Part shown: positions 1-12,566 of the stretch, in pieces
Position numbering within the stretch: the first letter of the stretch is position 1
Layout of the letters: each line of letters starts with the position of its first letter
Origin: Seriola aureovittata
Taxonomy: Eukaryota > Chordata > Actinopteri > Carangiformes > Carangidae
Assembly: GCF_021018895.1 (NCBI RefSeq)
Contig: NC_079372.1
Coordinates: 15,714,318 to 15,778,317 of the forward strand
DNA length: 64,000 nt
Reading direction: 5' to 3'
Notes under the pieces: generated by a model
Databases searched by the model: none
Told to the model about the DNA's origin: nothing
What the model saw: the letters and a program-made list of their open reading frames with translations, nothing else
Program-made: the position numbers and the translations under genes

Positions 1-3000
1 TGGTGTCTTTTTTAAGCCTTTCTAAAACAAAAGACACAAGAGCAAAACTGTAAGGAAGAGATTAAATAACATCTGTCAACTCTAACATGTGTTGCGATTA
101 TTAGCATGTGTGGCTAACTAGCTTAATTTTAACGCAGCCTTACTTTCATGGCCAAGGAGTACATAATTAACAAACTACAGTAGTTTATGGGGTTTAAAGG
201 TTATGTTTTTTTTTAAACTAGCCCATTCACTGTGTAGTATTGTGTGGAATTCAGTCCTAGATGCTATTATGGTTTAAGCTAACATTAGCGGCTCTATCCT
301 CATTTTTCTCGGGATTGGAGAGGTTTACACTCCAGCAACCACCAGCTAACTTTACATTACCATTACCCCAGCAAGCATTTGAAAAAAAACACAGGTTAGT
401 CCTCATACTAAAAGCCTTTTTTCTTTTAATGTTGAAGTAAAAATAGTAATAGGAACGAGTATATAGGATAGCAACCAAACAGGGGTAGCCGATAGAAAAA
501 AAATAATAGTTTGGACATTTTTCAGTATCGTACTTTCATTTCAAATGGCAAAATCGCTAGCTAGAAATGAGAAGCCTGCCTTTGACTGACATTACAGACC
601 CACTGTTTGACAAACTGCTAAGAATTTCAAGTATTAAATCTTTCACCATTGTCATAGTAAACTCTGTGCTGTCTACGGGAGGCAAGGTTTAGCAAGTTGC
701 AATAGTAGCAACAGGTCATCTTTATGCTATGTCTTAATATACAAATAAGGTATTATATCATTTGATTTATTATAACAAGCAGACTGGATTGAGTACTGTT
801 TACTTTTCATTAAAAATACAGTATGTGAATTAGCATGTGTGTTTTTCAATCAAATACTTTTTCCATTACAACACAGTTTGGCTCATGGCATGGAACACGC
901 ATCTTCAAAGGAAAAATATTTCCAACCAAGCACCTCTACTCGGTTGAAACACACTGTGATGGAAATTCAAGTATCACATTCAAGCTGAGAGAGAAAAATA
1001 CAAACATCAAGGGCTTATACTTTTGCATAATTAGATCCAGGGGAATTCATCAATCTTTAGTTCTAGTGTGTTACTTGCCAAGTTATGAAAAACTTGTGAA
1101 AACTTCTGTGCAGCTTTGCAGTTACACTCTGCGACCAGTTGAAAGACACTAAAAATGAAGTCGATCTCACTGAGAAAGAAATAAAAACCGGGGGAGATGT
1201 TTAAATAAGACTTGCTTGTTGCGATATGAGTAAAGATTATGGGGATTTTCAAATATAAACACACTTCAGAGAGAAAATAGATTTAAGTTGAAAAAAAAAT
1301 GGGTATGTGGTTTGGAAAAACAACAAATACACTGGGTTGTGTCTTTCAGCATTTATAGAGCAGGGCATCTGAACTGTGCACAGGAAAGCCTGAATAAACT
1401 TTGCTTCAGGGCAAGTGGGGTCCTCTTGTCCTGTAGATAATTCCAGGTTTCATTTCCCCAACAGGATGGCGACTCAGCAAGGGACAAAAAGTATCAGACC
1501 ATTGCAAACCACTGTGCCAAAACAATGGGCTGCTGGCAAACCTCTCAACCACAAACCAATACGCTTTAAGAAGGCTCTAAAGATATCTCATCATGGAGCA
1601 AATGTATTCACTAGTGAAGCAATAGGTGGTCAGGCGTGTAGAAATGAGTTCTCTTCGACAGCTATGATATAAATACTGGTTTACCACTTGTTTACAATGT
1701 GCAAGGATTCAGAGACATCAACAGTAAAAGCTACAAGCAAGGGTGAGAAGAAAGTGGAGAGGATGGAGGGTAAAAACGGCACCAAAAATTCCTCTGAGAA
1801 GCAAACGCGCGTACATGTGCGTATGTGTGTGTGCAGATGTGTGTATAACAAGAGAAGGAGTTGTTATGTCTCGTGGGACGACAGCTGACATGATAACACA
1901 GACCAGACTGGTGAAGTTCTCCTCCTGTCTCTCCTGAGGCCCTCTGCAGCCTCAGCGAGGGGCACAGCAAAGGCCCAAAAACATGAAAACTGAGCTTTTC
2001 CATAAACCTGACACAGTGGCTGACAATTTGAGGTTTACCTGTTGCTATACCATGTGTTAAGTCAGTACCAGTACTTGGTCAAAAGTTATCTTATACCTGA
2101 ATTGACTCTTAGCTAAGTCCTGTTTATCCCATTCAAGCATGGCACATTTAAAATGATAATGGAGGCAGATTTACCAGTCAAAGGTTGTAGTATGAGTGCC
2201 TCTGATTGAGTCAGTTGAAAACAAGAGTGACGGCTTTGGCAAATGTAATGCTATTTCAGATAATAACTTTAGCCGTTATTATAACTTCCCCTTATCATAC
2301 AAAGATATACGTTTAACTGCATATAGTTATGTTATTATCTCAGATAAACAATAATTGAATTGAGTTGATTTTTTGTCAGGCTGATTTTTTGTACTTTTCA
2401 GATTTGCTGTAATTCAACATTTTAAATAAAAGGTAAATCAGCTTTGGTGTTCAAAACAAACAATTTGTGAAGTCATTGGGTAATTAGGCTCCTAGAGAGC
2501 GGCAGACCTTTGCGACTGCCTAGAAAACATGCTCCTGAATTAAATAAAAGTGCACATAAAGGGGAGAAAAGCCCTGTATTTACCTATTGTTTTCTCCCTG
2601 TATTTAATTTTCACTGAGCCATTACACCCTGAAGCCTGCAAAATTCCACTTTCCGACCTCCCTCTGTGAACACTACTGGGTTTAAAAGCAGCTTAGGCAA
2701 ATTTGCATCTTCTTAAGGTTTACAATAAAGTCTTGCAAAGATGGCAGGCTTTCTGTTTAACAGGTAGAGACTTGTACAGTAAAAAGGAAGTGGAGGCAGG
2801 GCACTATACTAATCTGTGTTCAGGGAGTGAGAAATCATCAACTCTGATAAGACACCAGGGTGGGATTTTTCATAAACACTTCACGGGATGTCAGGGTCAA
2901 ATCTGGTTTTAAAAGACAATGGAGAAAAAAAAAAAGACTGATAGCATTCCTTTAGCAAATTTAAGTACCAAGGAAAAAAAAAAATCTTTTCCGCTCACAA

Positions 3001-4165
3001 TACACAAAAACGCCTTTGGTGAAAAGGGCAGCAACCCCCATTTGAGTAGTTGTATGAGTTGGGAGGGACCATACAAGACAATGCAGCAGCTCCCTTGAGA
3101 GAAAAAAAGGAGAATACCCAAGTGACTTCACATCAGTGCCACTAGCAAAGACAATGGCAGATTCAATAGGGCACAGGCGGCTATAGAGCACCTTCAAAGG
3201 GAAAGTGCAATACAGTTAACTTAGCATTTCAATGAATCTCTAATAAGAGCAAGCCTGGGTACAGCCTGGGAAAAAAGGCCGGTAATACAATGTGAGAGGA
3301 TTGCAGAAGACTGATTAAGATGGGGGAATGAGTCAGACTCTGTACCAGTCTATTACAGTCTTTTGTTCTTTTTTATCAAGCTGAATGACTCATGTTAGAT
3401 TTAAAGCTCAATATTTCCAGGAGGAGCAGTGTGACCATTGGCATGAAAGTACATCAAGTTGAAGACAAGCTAGTCACTTGTTTAACAAAAACATAAAGGA
3501 AGTGAGTTTGCGCCATATTAATCCTTTCCCAAACTGAAGGGGAAAGAAAGCAGACATGTGTGATTTGCTGCTCTCAAAAAGCCCCTGACCATTAGCTGTT
3601 TTTTATTGCTCATGGTGTAGACTGTTGTGTCCTCAGGAAATCCTGTGACCTCTCCATGACCACTGTTGGGTTTTTATTGCACCTGTAGCTCCATAACCCA
3701 GGAATGAAGAGAGATATATGTTTCACTGAGATAGGAGGGGCCGAGGGGCTGCGAACGCATTCAAACTTAAACTTTATCCCACATAAAGCTTTGAGGATTT
3801 CATTACAGAATGACACTTCACCTGGCAGAAGCTTCGCACTGATTTGAGGATGATACATAACTGTGAGTGTGATAAGCTGTGGTTTGAAACAAAAGCCATC
3901 CACAGAGGAGCGCTTCAGGTAAGGGGGAATGTAAATGTGTGAAGAAGTGCGAATGGAAAGAGTGGGACTCTAGTTACAATAGGCGGTACTCAAGAGAATG
4001 TGTGCTCATGTCGGCACATGCACAGCGTCTCTACTGCTGCTGCAGCACCAGCTGAGGCGCAGCTGTGTTTGGAGTCGACTCCTCTGGCCGACACGGACGC
4101 AACGTTGGGCATGACAACGCTACCCCAAGCTACACAGCATACATCATTGTGAGAAGACGTTAGTT
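1..4165. other. Non-coding stretch at the left edge
   Basis: I see no convincing gene here. The open frames are short, lack recognisable domains and are not framed by good splice sites. The sequence is AT-rich with short homopolymer runs. A moderately structured patch at about 2475-2640 has mixed composition and homeodomain-like TAATTA cores, and could be a conserved non-coding element, but that cannot be judged from one sequence. On the minus strand near 3197-3119 a pyrimidine-rich acceptor-like sequence precedes an open frame. It has no convincing donor, so it is not called as an exon. Confidence 0.5.

Positions 4166-4207
<42 letters not shown>
4166..4207. repeat. (GT)n microsatellite
   Basis: Dinucleotide GT tract of about 40 bp with one GC interruption near its left end. 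Confidence 0.95.
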
Positions 4208-4208
<1 letters not shown>

Positions 4209-4535
4209 TTATGAGGGTGTTTCCCAGACATCCATCCATCTGTAAAGCCTTGATGCTTCTCTGTAATCTAGATTCCTAACTTGCATTACAGCGCAGAAAT
4301 CACACTGATCTCTATGGTTGAGGAAAATATGGTTCTTTCAAGAAAATGTCTGATTTGATTATATTCTAACAGTAGTGATGTAAAACTATGCAATGGTCCT
4401 TTAAGTCAGGCACATACCAAGCTACAGGTTGAATTGAAAGCCGCTCACTTCTCTGTAGGGGGGCAAAGCACAACTATAAAGGAAATTATTCAGCATCTGC
4501 ATCCAATGGAATTATTGTAGTACAGTAGAAATGCT

Positions 4536-4554
4536 AAAAAAAAAAAAAAAAAAA
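4536..4554. repeat. Poly-A tract
   Basis: Run of 19 A on the plus strand. No clear retroposon body is visible beside it. Confidence 0.9.
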
Positions 4555-4766
4555 CTGAGTAAATGCTGTGAAAACATTGGGAAACTTGTGTAGGGGAGTT
4601 AATCTTGGTCTGTGAATAAATCATGAGAAACACCACTGAACTGAAAAACAGAGTCAGGTTCAGAGTCCTCACCTCTCTGACCTCTATACCGGCCCAAGTC
4701 ACACCTCACTGCAGAGTCAACAAATGCCAGCCAGAGCAGCCTGCACTCCATATGTGCCAATGCGTT

Positions 4767-4780
4767 GGGGGGGGGGGGGG
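4767..4780. repeat. Poly-G tract
   Basis: Fourteen consecutive G on the plus strand. Confidence 0.9.
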
Positions 4781-5604
4781 AATACTTCACTTCAGCATTG
4801 TCCCATCATCCCAGGATGGCCTCCTCCCACCCCCCACCCCCAGGGGCTATAATTCAACAATGCAATGTTTACTGAACCCAGTCTTCAAGCAATTATGTGA
4901 ATGGGTCTGGAGGGGGCAGACCTTCCCTACTGTTCAAACTGTGGAGTGACGCTGGTGTTTGCACTGCTGTGCTTTGCAACTCCATCGAGTCTGAATGGAA
5001 ATTAAACACCAGGTAGCCGAAGCTGACACGCCAAAGCACCACTCAGAGACCAACCGCCTCGCCCAGTCAATACATTACCCAGCGCAAACTAAACAAAATC
5101 ATCAGATCAAACTGTTGCTGCACAATGTTTAGCACAGGAACGATGGGGCTGAGTTACACACGGCAGAGACAGAGAGCAATTTACGCCAACGCCACAAGCT
5201 CTGCAGACTGTATAGTCATAGGAATCCAGGCCGCCCTTCCCCCAACCACAGTCCAACCCCCAATGAAGTCAAGGGACATTGGTGACAGTCTATACTGGGA
5301 GAGATCTCCGTGCCCAAAAACTGTCAGCAAGTAGTGCTCACCGTTGGTCTGATGTCACACACCAGAAAACAAAGTGGCCCCCCCTCACTTTTACTTGATT
5401 GAGTTAGACCAGAATCAAACGCCACTGACCATATCAATCTATTTTCGCTCGTAAAATACTAGTCACGAGCGGATTTGGGAGTAGCTGTTTATACTGATTC
5501 AATATTAAGCTCTTCAACTGCTTGACCTGGATAATTTCTCACACTATTGCTGCTGGTGGTTCACAGCAGGATATGGGTACTCATTTGTGATGGAGAGCTC
5601 TTAC

Positions 5605-5936
5605 CCATCGAGAGTTTTTATTGACTTTGATTGTCCAGGTTGATGCGCATGATGCTGACATTCCAGCGGGGAGAGAGGAAGGCCCGTAGTAACACCAGTA
5701 CGCGTGCTTAATTGAATCAAGAGGCAGTCGGCCTGCTGCAGTTCAAAGTCATAATGCAAGAAACAGATGCTTGTGGTTCCACATAATTCAATTATGTTGG
5801 TATTGTTGGCCTGGTAGTCAATCAAATCTGTGGTAAAAGTGTAGAGGCCATCTCCTATTACCGGTTCCAGTGTCAGAACGTCAACAGATGATGATAGCCC
5901 TCCAGGGACGGGATCGCTTTTTGTGGATCGATGATA
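5605..5936 (-). CDS. Candidate coding exon B, unrecognised protein
   Basis: On the minus strand a pyrimidine-rich acceptor (ending TTGTCTTCAG) opens a 332-bp block that ends at a consensus donor, GATGG|GTAAGA. One frame is open across all of it and reads like genuine protein (for example residues DGLYTFTTDLIDYQANN and IELCGTTSICFLHYDFELQQ). Near its 3' part another frame looks more protein-like, which suggests a small indel or a wrongly placed boundary. The phase also does not match candidate exon A just upstream, which ends in phase 1, whereas this frame needs phase 0. I do not recognise the family. It could be a real exon of the signal-peptide gene that starts at 7762, a decayed exon, or chance. 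Confidence 0.3.
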
Positions 5937-5999
5937 CTGAAGACAAATAACATTGCGTTTGCTTTTGAAGATGCAGGTAATGAAAAGTTCTTTTCTCAC

Positions 6000-6090
6000 C
6001 TTTGTGCACTGACACAAAGTGATAGATCCTGTCATCCATGGGAAAAGGCACAGCGATCAATAGCATGTCACCGCCGGATTCAAAATACAC
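6000..6090 (-). CDS. Candidate coding exon A, unrecognised protein
   Basis: Minus-strand block bounded by an acceptor-like CTTCAAG and a good donor, AAAG|GTGAGA. It translates without stops, with residues such as VYFESGGDMLLIAVPFPMDD followed by RIYHFVSVHK, and ends in phase 1. Its start is in phase 0, matching the phase-0 donor of the signal-peptide exon at 7762-7676. A mature secreted or surface protein beginning here is therefore possible. The acceptor has only a modest pyrimidine tract, and the 63-bp gap to candidate exon B is very short for an intron although not impossible in fish. The family is not recognised. Confidence 0.3.
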
Positions 6091-6359
6091 CTTGAAGTCA
6101 TGAAAGTTTTAACACTATAGATTTTCAAATGTCAGGGATATCACTGCTCATATAATTTATATCCAGCAGGTGAAACATTTGTGTCTGTCGGTCGCCTCAA
6201 CTATGTCCCATCATTCAAAGAGGCTTCGCTTTGCTTCAGATCAAATCAACAGAAAGGAGTCACAGATATCTCAACCGTGACAGCTCTGTTTATTGGAGGG
6301 CATAAAGGTGAGCGACCAGACGGGATTTCTAGAGGGTGGGGGGGAGGGGTGGAAGGGAT

Positions 6360-6374
6360 GGGGGGGGGGGGGGG
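6360..6374. repeat. Poly-G tract
   Basis: Fifteen consecutive G preceded by a G-rich segment from about 6335. Possible quadruplex-forming DNA. Confidence 0.85.
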
Positions 6375-6419
6375 TCTATTCTCAGCAGCAGAGCCACAGT
6401 CATCCTCTATATGATTCAC

Positions 6420-7670
6420 ACCACAATTATAGCAAAGTAAATCAAACTTAAGAGTTGCACATCATGAATTACCCTTGACTAAATACCCAAAGGTGCATGG
6501 GCTGGTCACACAATTTACTGATAAATTGATAAGTCAATCAATAGAAAAGTCATCTGCAACAATTCTGATTAAGGGATTACTGATTACAGTCATTTATCAG
6601 GCATGCCAAATGCCAAACGTTCTCTGGTTCCAGCTTCTCAGATATGAGGATTTGCGGCTCTTTCTTCCTTTAAATAAAATATGTTTGGGTTTTTGTGGCT
6701 ATTGTTTGGACAAATTGAATAATTTAATAGACATAATCTTGGGCCCCATGAATTGTTCTTGGACAATTTACAGACTAAAGAATTTAGCGAATAATTTAGA
6801 AAATAATCCGCAATGAAAATAAGTGTTAGTTGCAACGCTTCAGTGCACTACACAATAGTGAGAGCTGAATGAAGAAAACCAGAGGATGCAACTTAGTAGG
6901 ACATTCCCAAAATTGTGCACTGGCTCCCGTTGTAGTAGACCCTGGATGGAGGAGAATGGCTCTAGACAAATGGATTCAAGTTTTTTTTTTCTTCCTTTTT
7001 TTAAACAACCTACAAGCCCATTTCTTATGTGAAAATAACTCCAACTTTTATTCTGAAGGATTCCAAGTTTTCCAGGACCAATTCATTAATAAGAAAGACA
7101 AAGAAAAGATCTAAATGTACTGGTAATAGATGCACATTTTCATCTATTGTGATCACACTGACATAAAATAAAGTTGGCCTCACACACGTTATAACTGGCA
7201 GACAGTGAAGGCGATGCCAAAGTGCAGCCTGACAAAGTTTGAGAAGGTTTAGGAGATGAGGACTCCAGGGAGACTATGAATAGCTTGTTTCTATGGACAA
7301 ACTTAGCCTGGGTTCACTCAACAGGAAATTCTAGTTTGTCATATTAATTTTAACAGCATCTTTACAGTTCATGCCGATATGACTGTGTACTGGAATCTGC
7401 TCCACAGCCCACCTGCAAGCGAGCAGCCCTGCACCAGCAGACCACACTATTTACTTAATATAAATAGTAACATCAACACATGCCTGTTTTTTTTCTTCTT
7501 CTTCCTTTAATAGGACATAAAAGGCAGTGGTGTGTAAGTTTGACTTGACCTCCGGGGGGTTTAAAAAGGTTTTTATAGGTCAGTTCTGTTGGTGAATGAA
7601 ACATGAATTCCTCAGTGAAGAGAAAAAGAGTAGAGAGGAGTGTAAAAAGAAAGAGTAAAGTTTGAGCTGA
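6420..7670. other. Probable intron of the minus-strand gene
   Basis: AT-rich, no supported coding sequence. It lies between the signal-peptide exon and candidate exon A, so it is best explained as intron if those exons are joined. Confidence 0.4.
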
Positions 7671-7675
7671 CTTAC

Positions 7676-7762
7676 AGTGACCAGCTGGCATGTGAGTATC
7701 AAGGAGAGGATAAGTCCACAGATCTTAGTGGTCGGAGTGCCCATTTTCCACCAACCCAGCAT
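7676..7762 (-). CDS. First coding exon with signal peptide, unknown secreted or surface protein
   Basis: Minus-strand ATG at 7762 starts a 29-codon block ending exactly at a consensus splice donor, ACT|GTAAGT, in phase 0. A second in-frame ATG is at 7744, and either could be used. The peptide from the second ATG is a classic signal sequence: a short polar start with a lysine, then a hydrophobic core (residues ICGLILSLILTC), then a polar stretch. Such short first exons carrying only the signal peptide are usual for vertebrate secreted and type I membrane proteins. Directly upstream on this strand is a CpG-rich promoter-like segment (7930-8285), which supports a real transcription start. Downstream partners could be the candidate exons at 6090-6000 and 5936-5605. 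The product cannot be named. This is a partial gene model inferred from sequence signals. Confidence 0.5.
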
Positions 7763-7929
7763 AGGCTGTAATGCTGGGGAAAAAGGAAAACCCGAGGTCC
7801 TTCACTCCTCCTGGCCACTGGAGCGGTGTGTTGCCTGCACCTCTTTTAGACTTTTCTTCTGTGTGGAGAAACCCGACTGCTCCTCTGCGTCCCACACCCG
7901 GTGGGACTTCATCAACAGGTAAAAAGGAT

Positions 7930-8285
7930 CCTTTTTCGCGCGCGTTTGAGTGTGTGTGTGTTTTAGTTTGTTTTGTTGTTTTTTTTTTAAATGGAGGGGA
8001 ACGCAAAATATCGACTCGAAGGGGATCCAGACTCGCTTCTTCTGCCCGTGCGCTACGAAACTTGGGACTCTGTTGTGGGGCTAAATGCAATCTCGCAAAG
8101 TCACTGGGAAGTCCTGTGCACAGAGAGGGAGAGAGAGGGAGGGAGAGAGGGAGAGAGGGGGGGGGGGGGGGGGCTGCCGAAAAAGTAAAAGGCGGAGTGG
8201 AATTCAGGGAGTGCTGAGTGGGAAGACGGCTAATCCTTGTGTGCGGAGACGCCACCTAGTAGACCAGTGTTAGCTCCGCGCATGA
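7930..8285 (-). promoter_or_regulatory. CpG-rich promoter-like segment
   Basis: This segment is clearly richer in CpG than its surroundings (several CGCG and clustered CG steps) in an otherwise CpG-poor region, and lies just upstream of the minus-strand signal-peptide exon. That is the usual look of a vertebrate housekeeping or developmental promoter. A purine and G tract at 8122-8173 lies inside it. No TATA box is obvious. Direction is inferred from the neighbouring exon. Confidence 0.45.
8122..8173. repeat. Purine tract ending in poly-G
   Basis: (GA/GGGA) repeats run into 17 consecutive G (8157-8173). Strand asymmetry makes triplex or quadruplex structure possible. It lies inside the promoter-like CpG segment. 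Confidence 0.9.
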
Positions 8286-11200
8286 CCACACACTCCTCAC
8301 ATGTGTCCCATCCTGGGAAAATGCTGTAATAGTCTTATTATATGACCCCCACATGGACATGAAGTCTCCCTTTGTCACTAAATACTGAGTTTATTACAGC
8401 AGTGACACAAGTATTGAGATATTTCACTTAAATCAAAGCAGCAGTAGGCCTACCACAAAAAACTCCACTCTGTAAAAATCCTGAACTTAAATTTCCACTT
8501 GAATAAAGCACGAAATTATTTGCAGCAACATTTACTTAAAGTATCAAAATTATTTTACTATATGTATATAGTCTAAAATGCATTTACATATAAACTGCAC
8601 TTTAATGTTGATGATGGTGGAGCCTATTCTGCTGGGCCGTTTAATCTATATCAGTGTATCTTATTTTCTACATTAATTGTTTAGTTTATTTGCAATATCT
8701 TCATCTGCAAAGTATCCAGTAACTATATGTCTGTGAGGATTAAAGGCCATGGTATTAACCAGATAAAGAGGTAACTATAACATATGAAATAAATGTAGCA
8801 GAATGACAAGTACAATATTAACTCTGAAATGTAGTGGACTAGATAAAGTACATGCAAGTCATACAGTAGTTATAATGTTAGTATAATACTCCTCCAACAT
8901 TTCCACACAGGGGCTTTTCTTTAGAAATCTTTAAACATTACAGAAATATCCTACTTTTTACTGTATGTGTGGCATAAGGATATTCCAGTGACATCTAAAA
9001 AACCCTCAAGTTATAAAACTTATTTACTCAAAAAAGTTAACAAAAAAAAGACTAAACTTAATCTGAGGAGATCTGATATTTCTCCTTGATTGTGCAATAA
9101 ACCTGCTCCACACCTGTAGTGCACTTTTTATGCCCTCAGGACGCATATTTTTCACAGTACTTAAATGCTCCCTGGAACTAAACCTCTCAATCAGCATTTT
9201 ACTTAAGTTAATGGCAATGAAATTTGATTATATAAAGCTTGTGATCACTAAAAGATTGAGACTGTTTCATATCTGATGTAAATGAAACTACTGTTGCAGA
9301 CCTTAATAAAATAGATGTCTCCAGCTAAACACCCTATACTTGAACATTAAGCGCCCTCTACTGGAGTTAGAGGAGGCGACACATGAAAGACTAAGAAGAC
9401 TTCCCCATGCGGTGGATACAAAGGACCAACTCAAGCATCAAGCAAAAATAGAGACAAAATTAAGTGTCCCTGTGTTGCTGTCCCATCAGAGGCACGTCCT
9501 AAATATAAACACAAATGTTCATGGGAAGTACTTGTCAGGGCTGAAGTCAGTAGTTGTGTGGAGGGCTGCATGTTTGTGTCCATTCATGTAACTGGTGTAA
9601 AGAGCACACTGTATCACTCAGAGATGTGAGAGAACAGCTGTTGCCCATTAAAAGCTGAACCCTGAATAGAAGAGGAGAGGAGCTGCTCTCATTTGCTCAC
9701 CAAAATAGGCTAAAAAGGGAGATGAACAGAGCAACATTCACAATGTTTTTACAGTCCAATTACATTACAAATTTATGTTAAAAAACAAATAAAGATTCCC
9801 TTTAAACATATTGTTGGACACATGAAAGTGCTGTAGTTTCAATCATAATTTGTGATGTTTTTGTTCCAAAATTAAATGGTCAGACATTCTTACAAAACAC
9901 AAATAATCTGAGTGTTAAGTGCACCAGAGGCTTTAGGTTTCCACACTACACATGTATAAGTTACATGTGTAGGTAAGTTGCAAGTTAATACTGGACCAAG
10001 ACCAGCTTCCAAATTAGTTGTGATGTCCTCATGGCCATATATGTGTGTCAAACTGAGTTTTAAGGTGAGACACAAACTTTCGCCCTGAAGCAGATGAATG
10101 TGAAAACAGCTGTCTAGTGTCAAACTCCACTCATAATTTATTCTGCACAGTGAAGGTCAGACATCCATGTGAAGTAATAATACACATTTTTAAATTGAAA
10201 GGGGCTTAAAACGCTAAATTAAAATGCAATTCATACAGATGTGGGGGGGATAACATCCTGGATAGATGAGTGGGACGTGTAATTATTAGACATACAGAGA
10301 AACCATAGGAAAGTCGGATATACGACAGGACCCACAGTAGGACAGTGGTGCTCAACCTAGGGATAGGGACCCCTGCAAGGAGTTGCAAAATGATCAACAA
10401 GAGTGGACAGCACACACAAAAAAAAGATCTGCTACTTAAACTTTTGCTTTTTTGATGTGAATTAAAGGATAATTTTAGATGTCCACTTAAGCAAATTACT
10501 CAATTCTTCATGCAGGCACATGCAAGCGTAATGAGGGATTTCATCCTGTTTTATTTTAAGGGTTGCCATTCCTGCAGGGTGTCCAATAATCAACATTTGC
10601 AATCTTTATTATTTGACTTTTGACCTGTTTTAGTGATAAGATATTTAAGAACACAGATAAAAACGATGTGCTATATCTCCATCTTAAAGATTGGCTGCTG
10701 AGCAGAAACTCGCTTCTGTGCTCTCCAGACTCTTCCTCAACACCAGAGAAGGGTCATTTGTGTTATTTTACTGTGAATGCAGACTGCAAGCATCTCACTG
10801 ACCACAGTGGTGTGATTTAAGGGACTCCTCCCTTGCATCCTGTCAGCAGGAAAGTACTGGAAAAATCATGTCAAACATATTTAGCAAAAAAACTATCTCA
10901 GCACATTATTATAGGTTTAGAAACCAATACACCCTGCAACAATCTGTTTAGGATACTTTGGTATCCTCGACTTGTGCCTTGCCAATGTGGACCAAATGCT
11001 CTGTGACTCACAAACACTATCTATTGATGTTTGGAGATTAAAGTACATTACACTTTAACTAGCATGTTCATAGTATATTATGCCCAAAGACACCAAATCA
11101 ATGCTTAGAACAACATAACGTAATACAGAAGTTACATGTCTAATTTTCTTCTGGCTTCCAGAGATACTAAAGCGCTAACACAGCTGGGAAATCAAGATTT

Positions 11201-12395
11201 ATGCTGAGGTGGAGTGCTGAATGAAGTGTAAAAGCAAATAACCAAACCCCAGAAGTTAGCTTCAGGCTAATTTAATTCCTTTATTTCACTACTGAGAAGA
11301 CTTTATCAGGCTGCAGCAGCCTCTTCACAAAGTTACAAAGTTTAAGAGCGGTCTTCAGGCTCAAGCCAAATCTGATTGACTCCCGGTTTTGTTGCTGTGC
11401 TTGCACTCTGTGTACACATTATTGTATACAGGCATGAGGTATGGGGGGGAGGATGTCAAATGACTCACACAGGCTTGCACAGGCCAGCTCTTGTGTACTA
11501 CATTAGATTAACTTTAGAACAGTGTATGTTGCCAAATGGAGCTGGACTGTGCAGCTGCAGAAAACAGCTGTGACAACGAAGAGATGCTTCCGCTCTCAGT
11601 GGGGACATTTTGAATCAGATGCACATTAACTTTTACTGGAAAAGAACACAAAGGACCCCCCAACCCCCCTTTTATTTCATTTAACACTGTGGGTCATGTC
11701 TTTCCTTGCCTCCACCCTCATTCTCCCCAAATAACTCCACATAACATTTTGTTCAGAATATATTTAAGTAACTTGAAATAACAGTCAGCAAAGGATATGT
11801 CTTTTAAAACCACTTTGCAGGACACACTGAACATTACATTGATCGTCTCCTCTTAAGAACTGACAGGTGCTATGTGACACTGAAAAAAAGTTAACCTAAC
11901 ACCGTAGCTAAATATTTCCTCTTCAAGATGATCCCCATCGTTAAAAAGGTTAATTTAGAAAAGATGTTAACTACTAAAAACCCAAGAAAATATACAGTCA
12001 GGACATATGGTGTTAAAATAGATTTACTGAAGGTGCAACCAAGTATTCAAGCTTTACCCCGGTGTTTTGGTCCGAAAGTTCCCGCAGGAAGTTAAAGGAA
12101 CCAGGCATTTGCTTGCAGATTGTTTTGGCAGATTGCTAATTTCCAGGTCAATAATGAAAATTCAATAATCAGATGTGGCAGTGCATAAAATAACTAGAAT
12201 TACCGCCTCGCAGTTGTATGCCTCTGCCAACCAGCCAAATTGCAGGAAATATGGTCACAATCTCCCCTTCCTCAGTTACAGTGTTGAATAATGGCCAGAA
12301 GTGATTTTGTACATTATGATGTCACAATGAAGTTGACCTTTGGGATATAAAATGTCATGACTTCATTATTCTATCCTGTTAGATATTTGTGTTAA
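8286..12395. other. Non-coding stretch
   Basis: AT-rich, no supported gene. The only recognisable element is a short hAT-type repeat end near 10345. Open frames here are short and carry no domain or splice support. Confidence 0.5.
10344..10440 (+). mobile_element. Non-autonomous hAT-type repeat end (fragment)
   Basis: The segment begins CAGTGGTGCTCAACCTAGGG and continues as the familiar 'ggga cccc' and 'gagttgcaa' text of Charlie/hAT-type MITEs, whose terminal repeats start CAGTGGTTCTCAA. Only one end can be recognised and the right boundary is not visible. Confidence 0.45.
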
Positions 12396-12439
12396 AATGT
12401 ATGAATTTCTTAAAAGTTATGGTTGAAAACGTGTTTGTG

Positions 12440-12454
12440 AGGTCACAGTGACCT
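12440..12454. promoter_or_regulatory. Perfect oestrogen-response-element palindrome 1
   Basis: AGGTCACAGTGACCT is an exact 15-bp match to the consensus inverted repeat bound by oestrogen receptors. It runs straight into TGACCTTGACC, which on the other strand is AGGTCA in direct repeat and contains TCAAGGTCA, the ERR/SF-1 half-site form. The match is seen in the sequence; binding is inference. Confidence 0.6.
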
Positions 12455-12551
12455 TGACCTTTGACTAATCAGTTCATCCATATTTCTGCCAAATCTGAAG
12501 AAATGCCCTCAAGGCAGTCTTGATTCAAGAGGTAAAAAAATGTGTTTGGTG

Positions 12552-12566
12552 AGGTCACTGTGACCT
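12552..12566. promoter_or_regulatory. Perfect oestrogen-response-element palindrome 2
   Basis: AGGTCACTGTGACCT, another exact consensus inverted repeat, 112 bp from the first and in the same repeat copy. It occupies the same place in the repeat as the site at 34926-34940. Confidence 0.6.

Larger units (their letters stand above)
4208..5600. other. Non-coding stretch before candidate exons
   Basis: No gene supported. It contains the poly-A run at 4536-4554 and a run of 14 G at 4767-4780. If the minus-strand gene starting near 7.76 kb is real, this would be intron or downstream sequence of it. Confidence 0.45.

Noticed and set aside
3610..3903. 97-residue minus-strand frame
   Set aside because: No domain, no convincing splice sites; length is not unusual for chance.
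6181..6316. Possible plus-strand exon with GTGAGC donor
   Set aside because: Weak acceptor, no protein family resemblance, and on the opposite strand to the candidate gene at 5.6-8.3 kb.
7771..8217. 148-residue plus-strand open frame over the CpG segment
   Set aside because: Low-complexity Arg/Gly/Glu tail from the purine tract, no domain, and antisense to the better supported signal-peptide exon.
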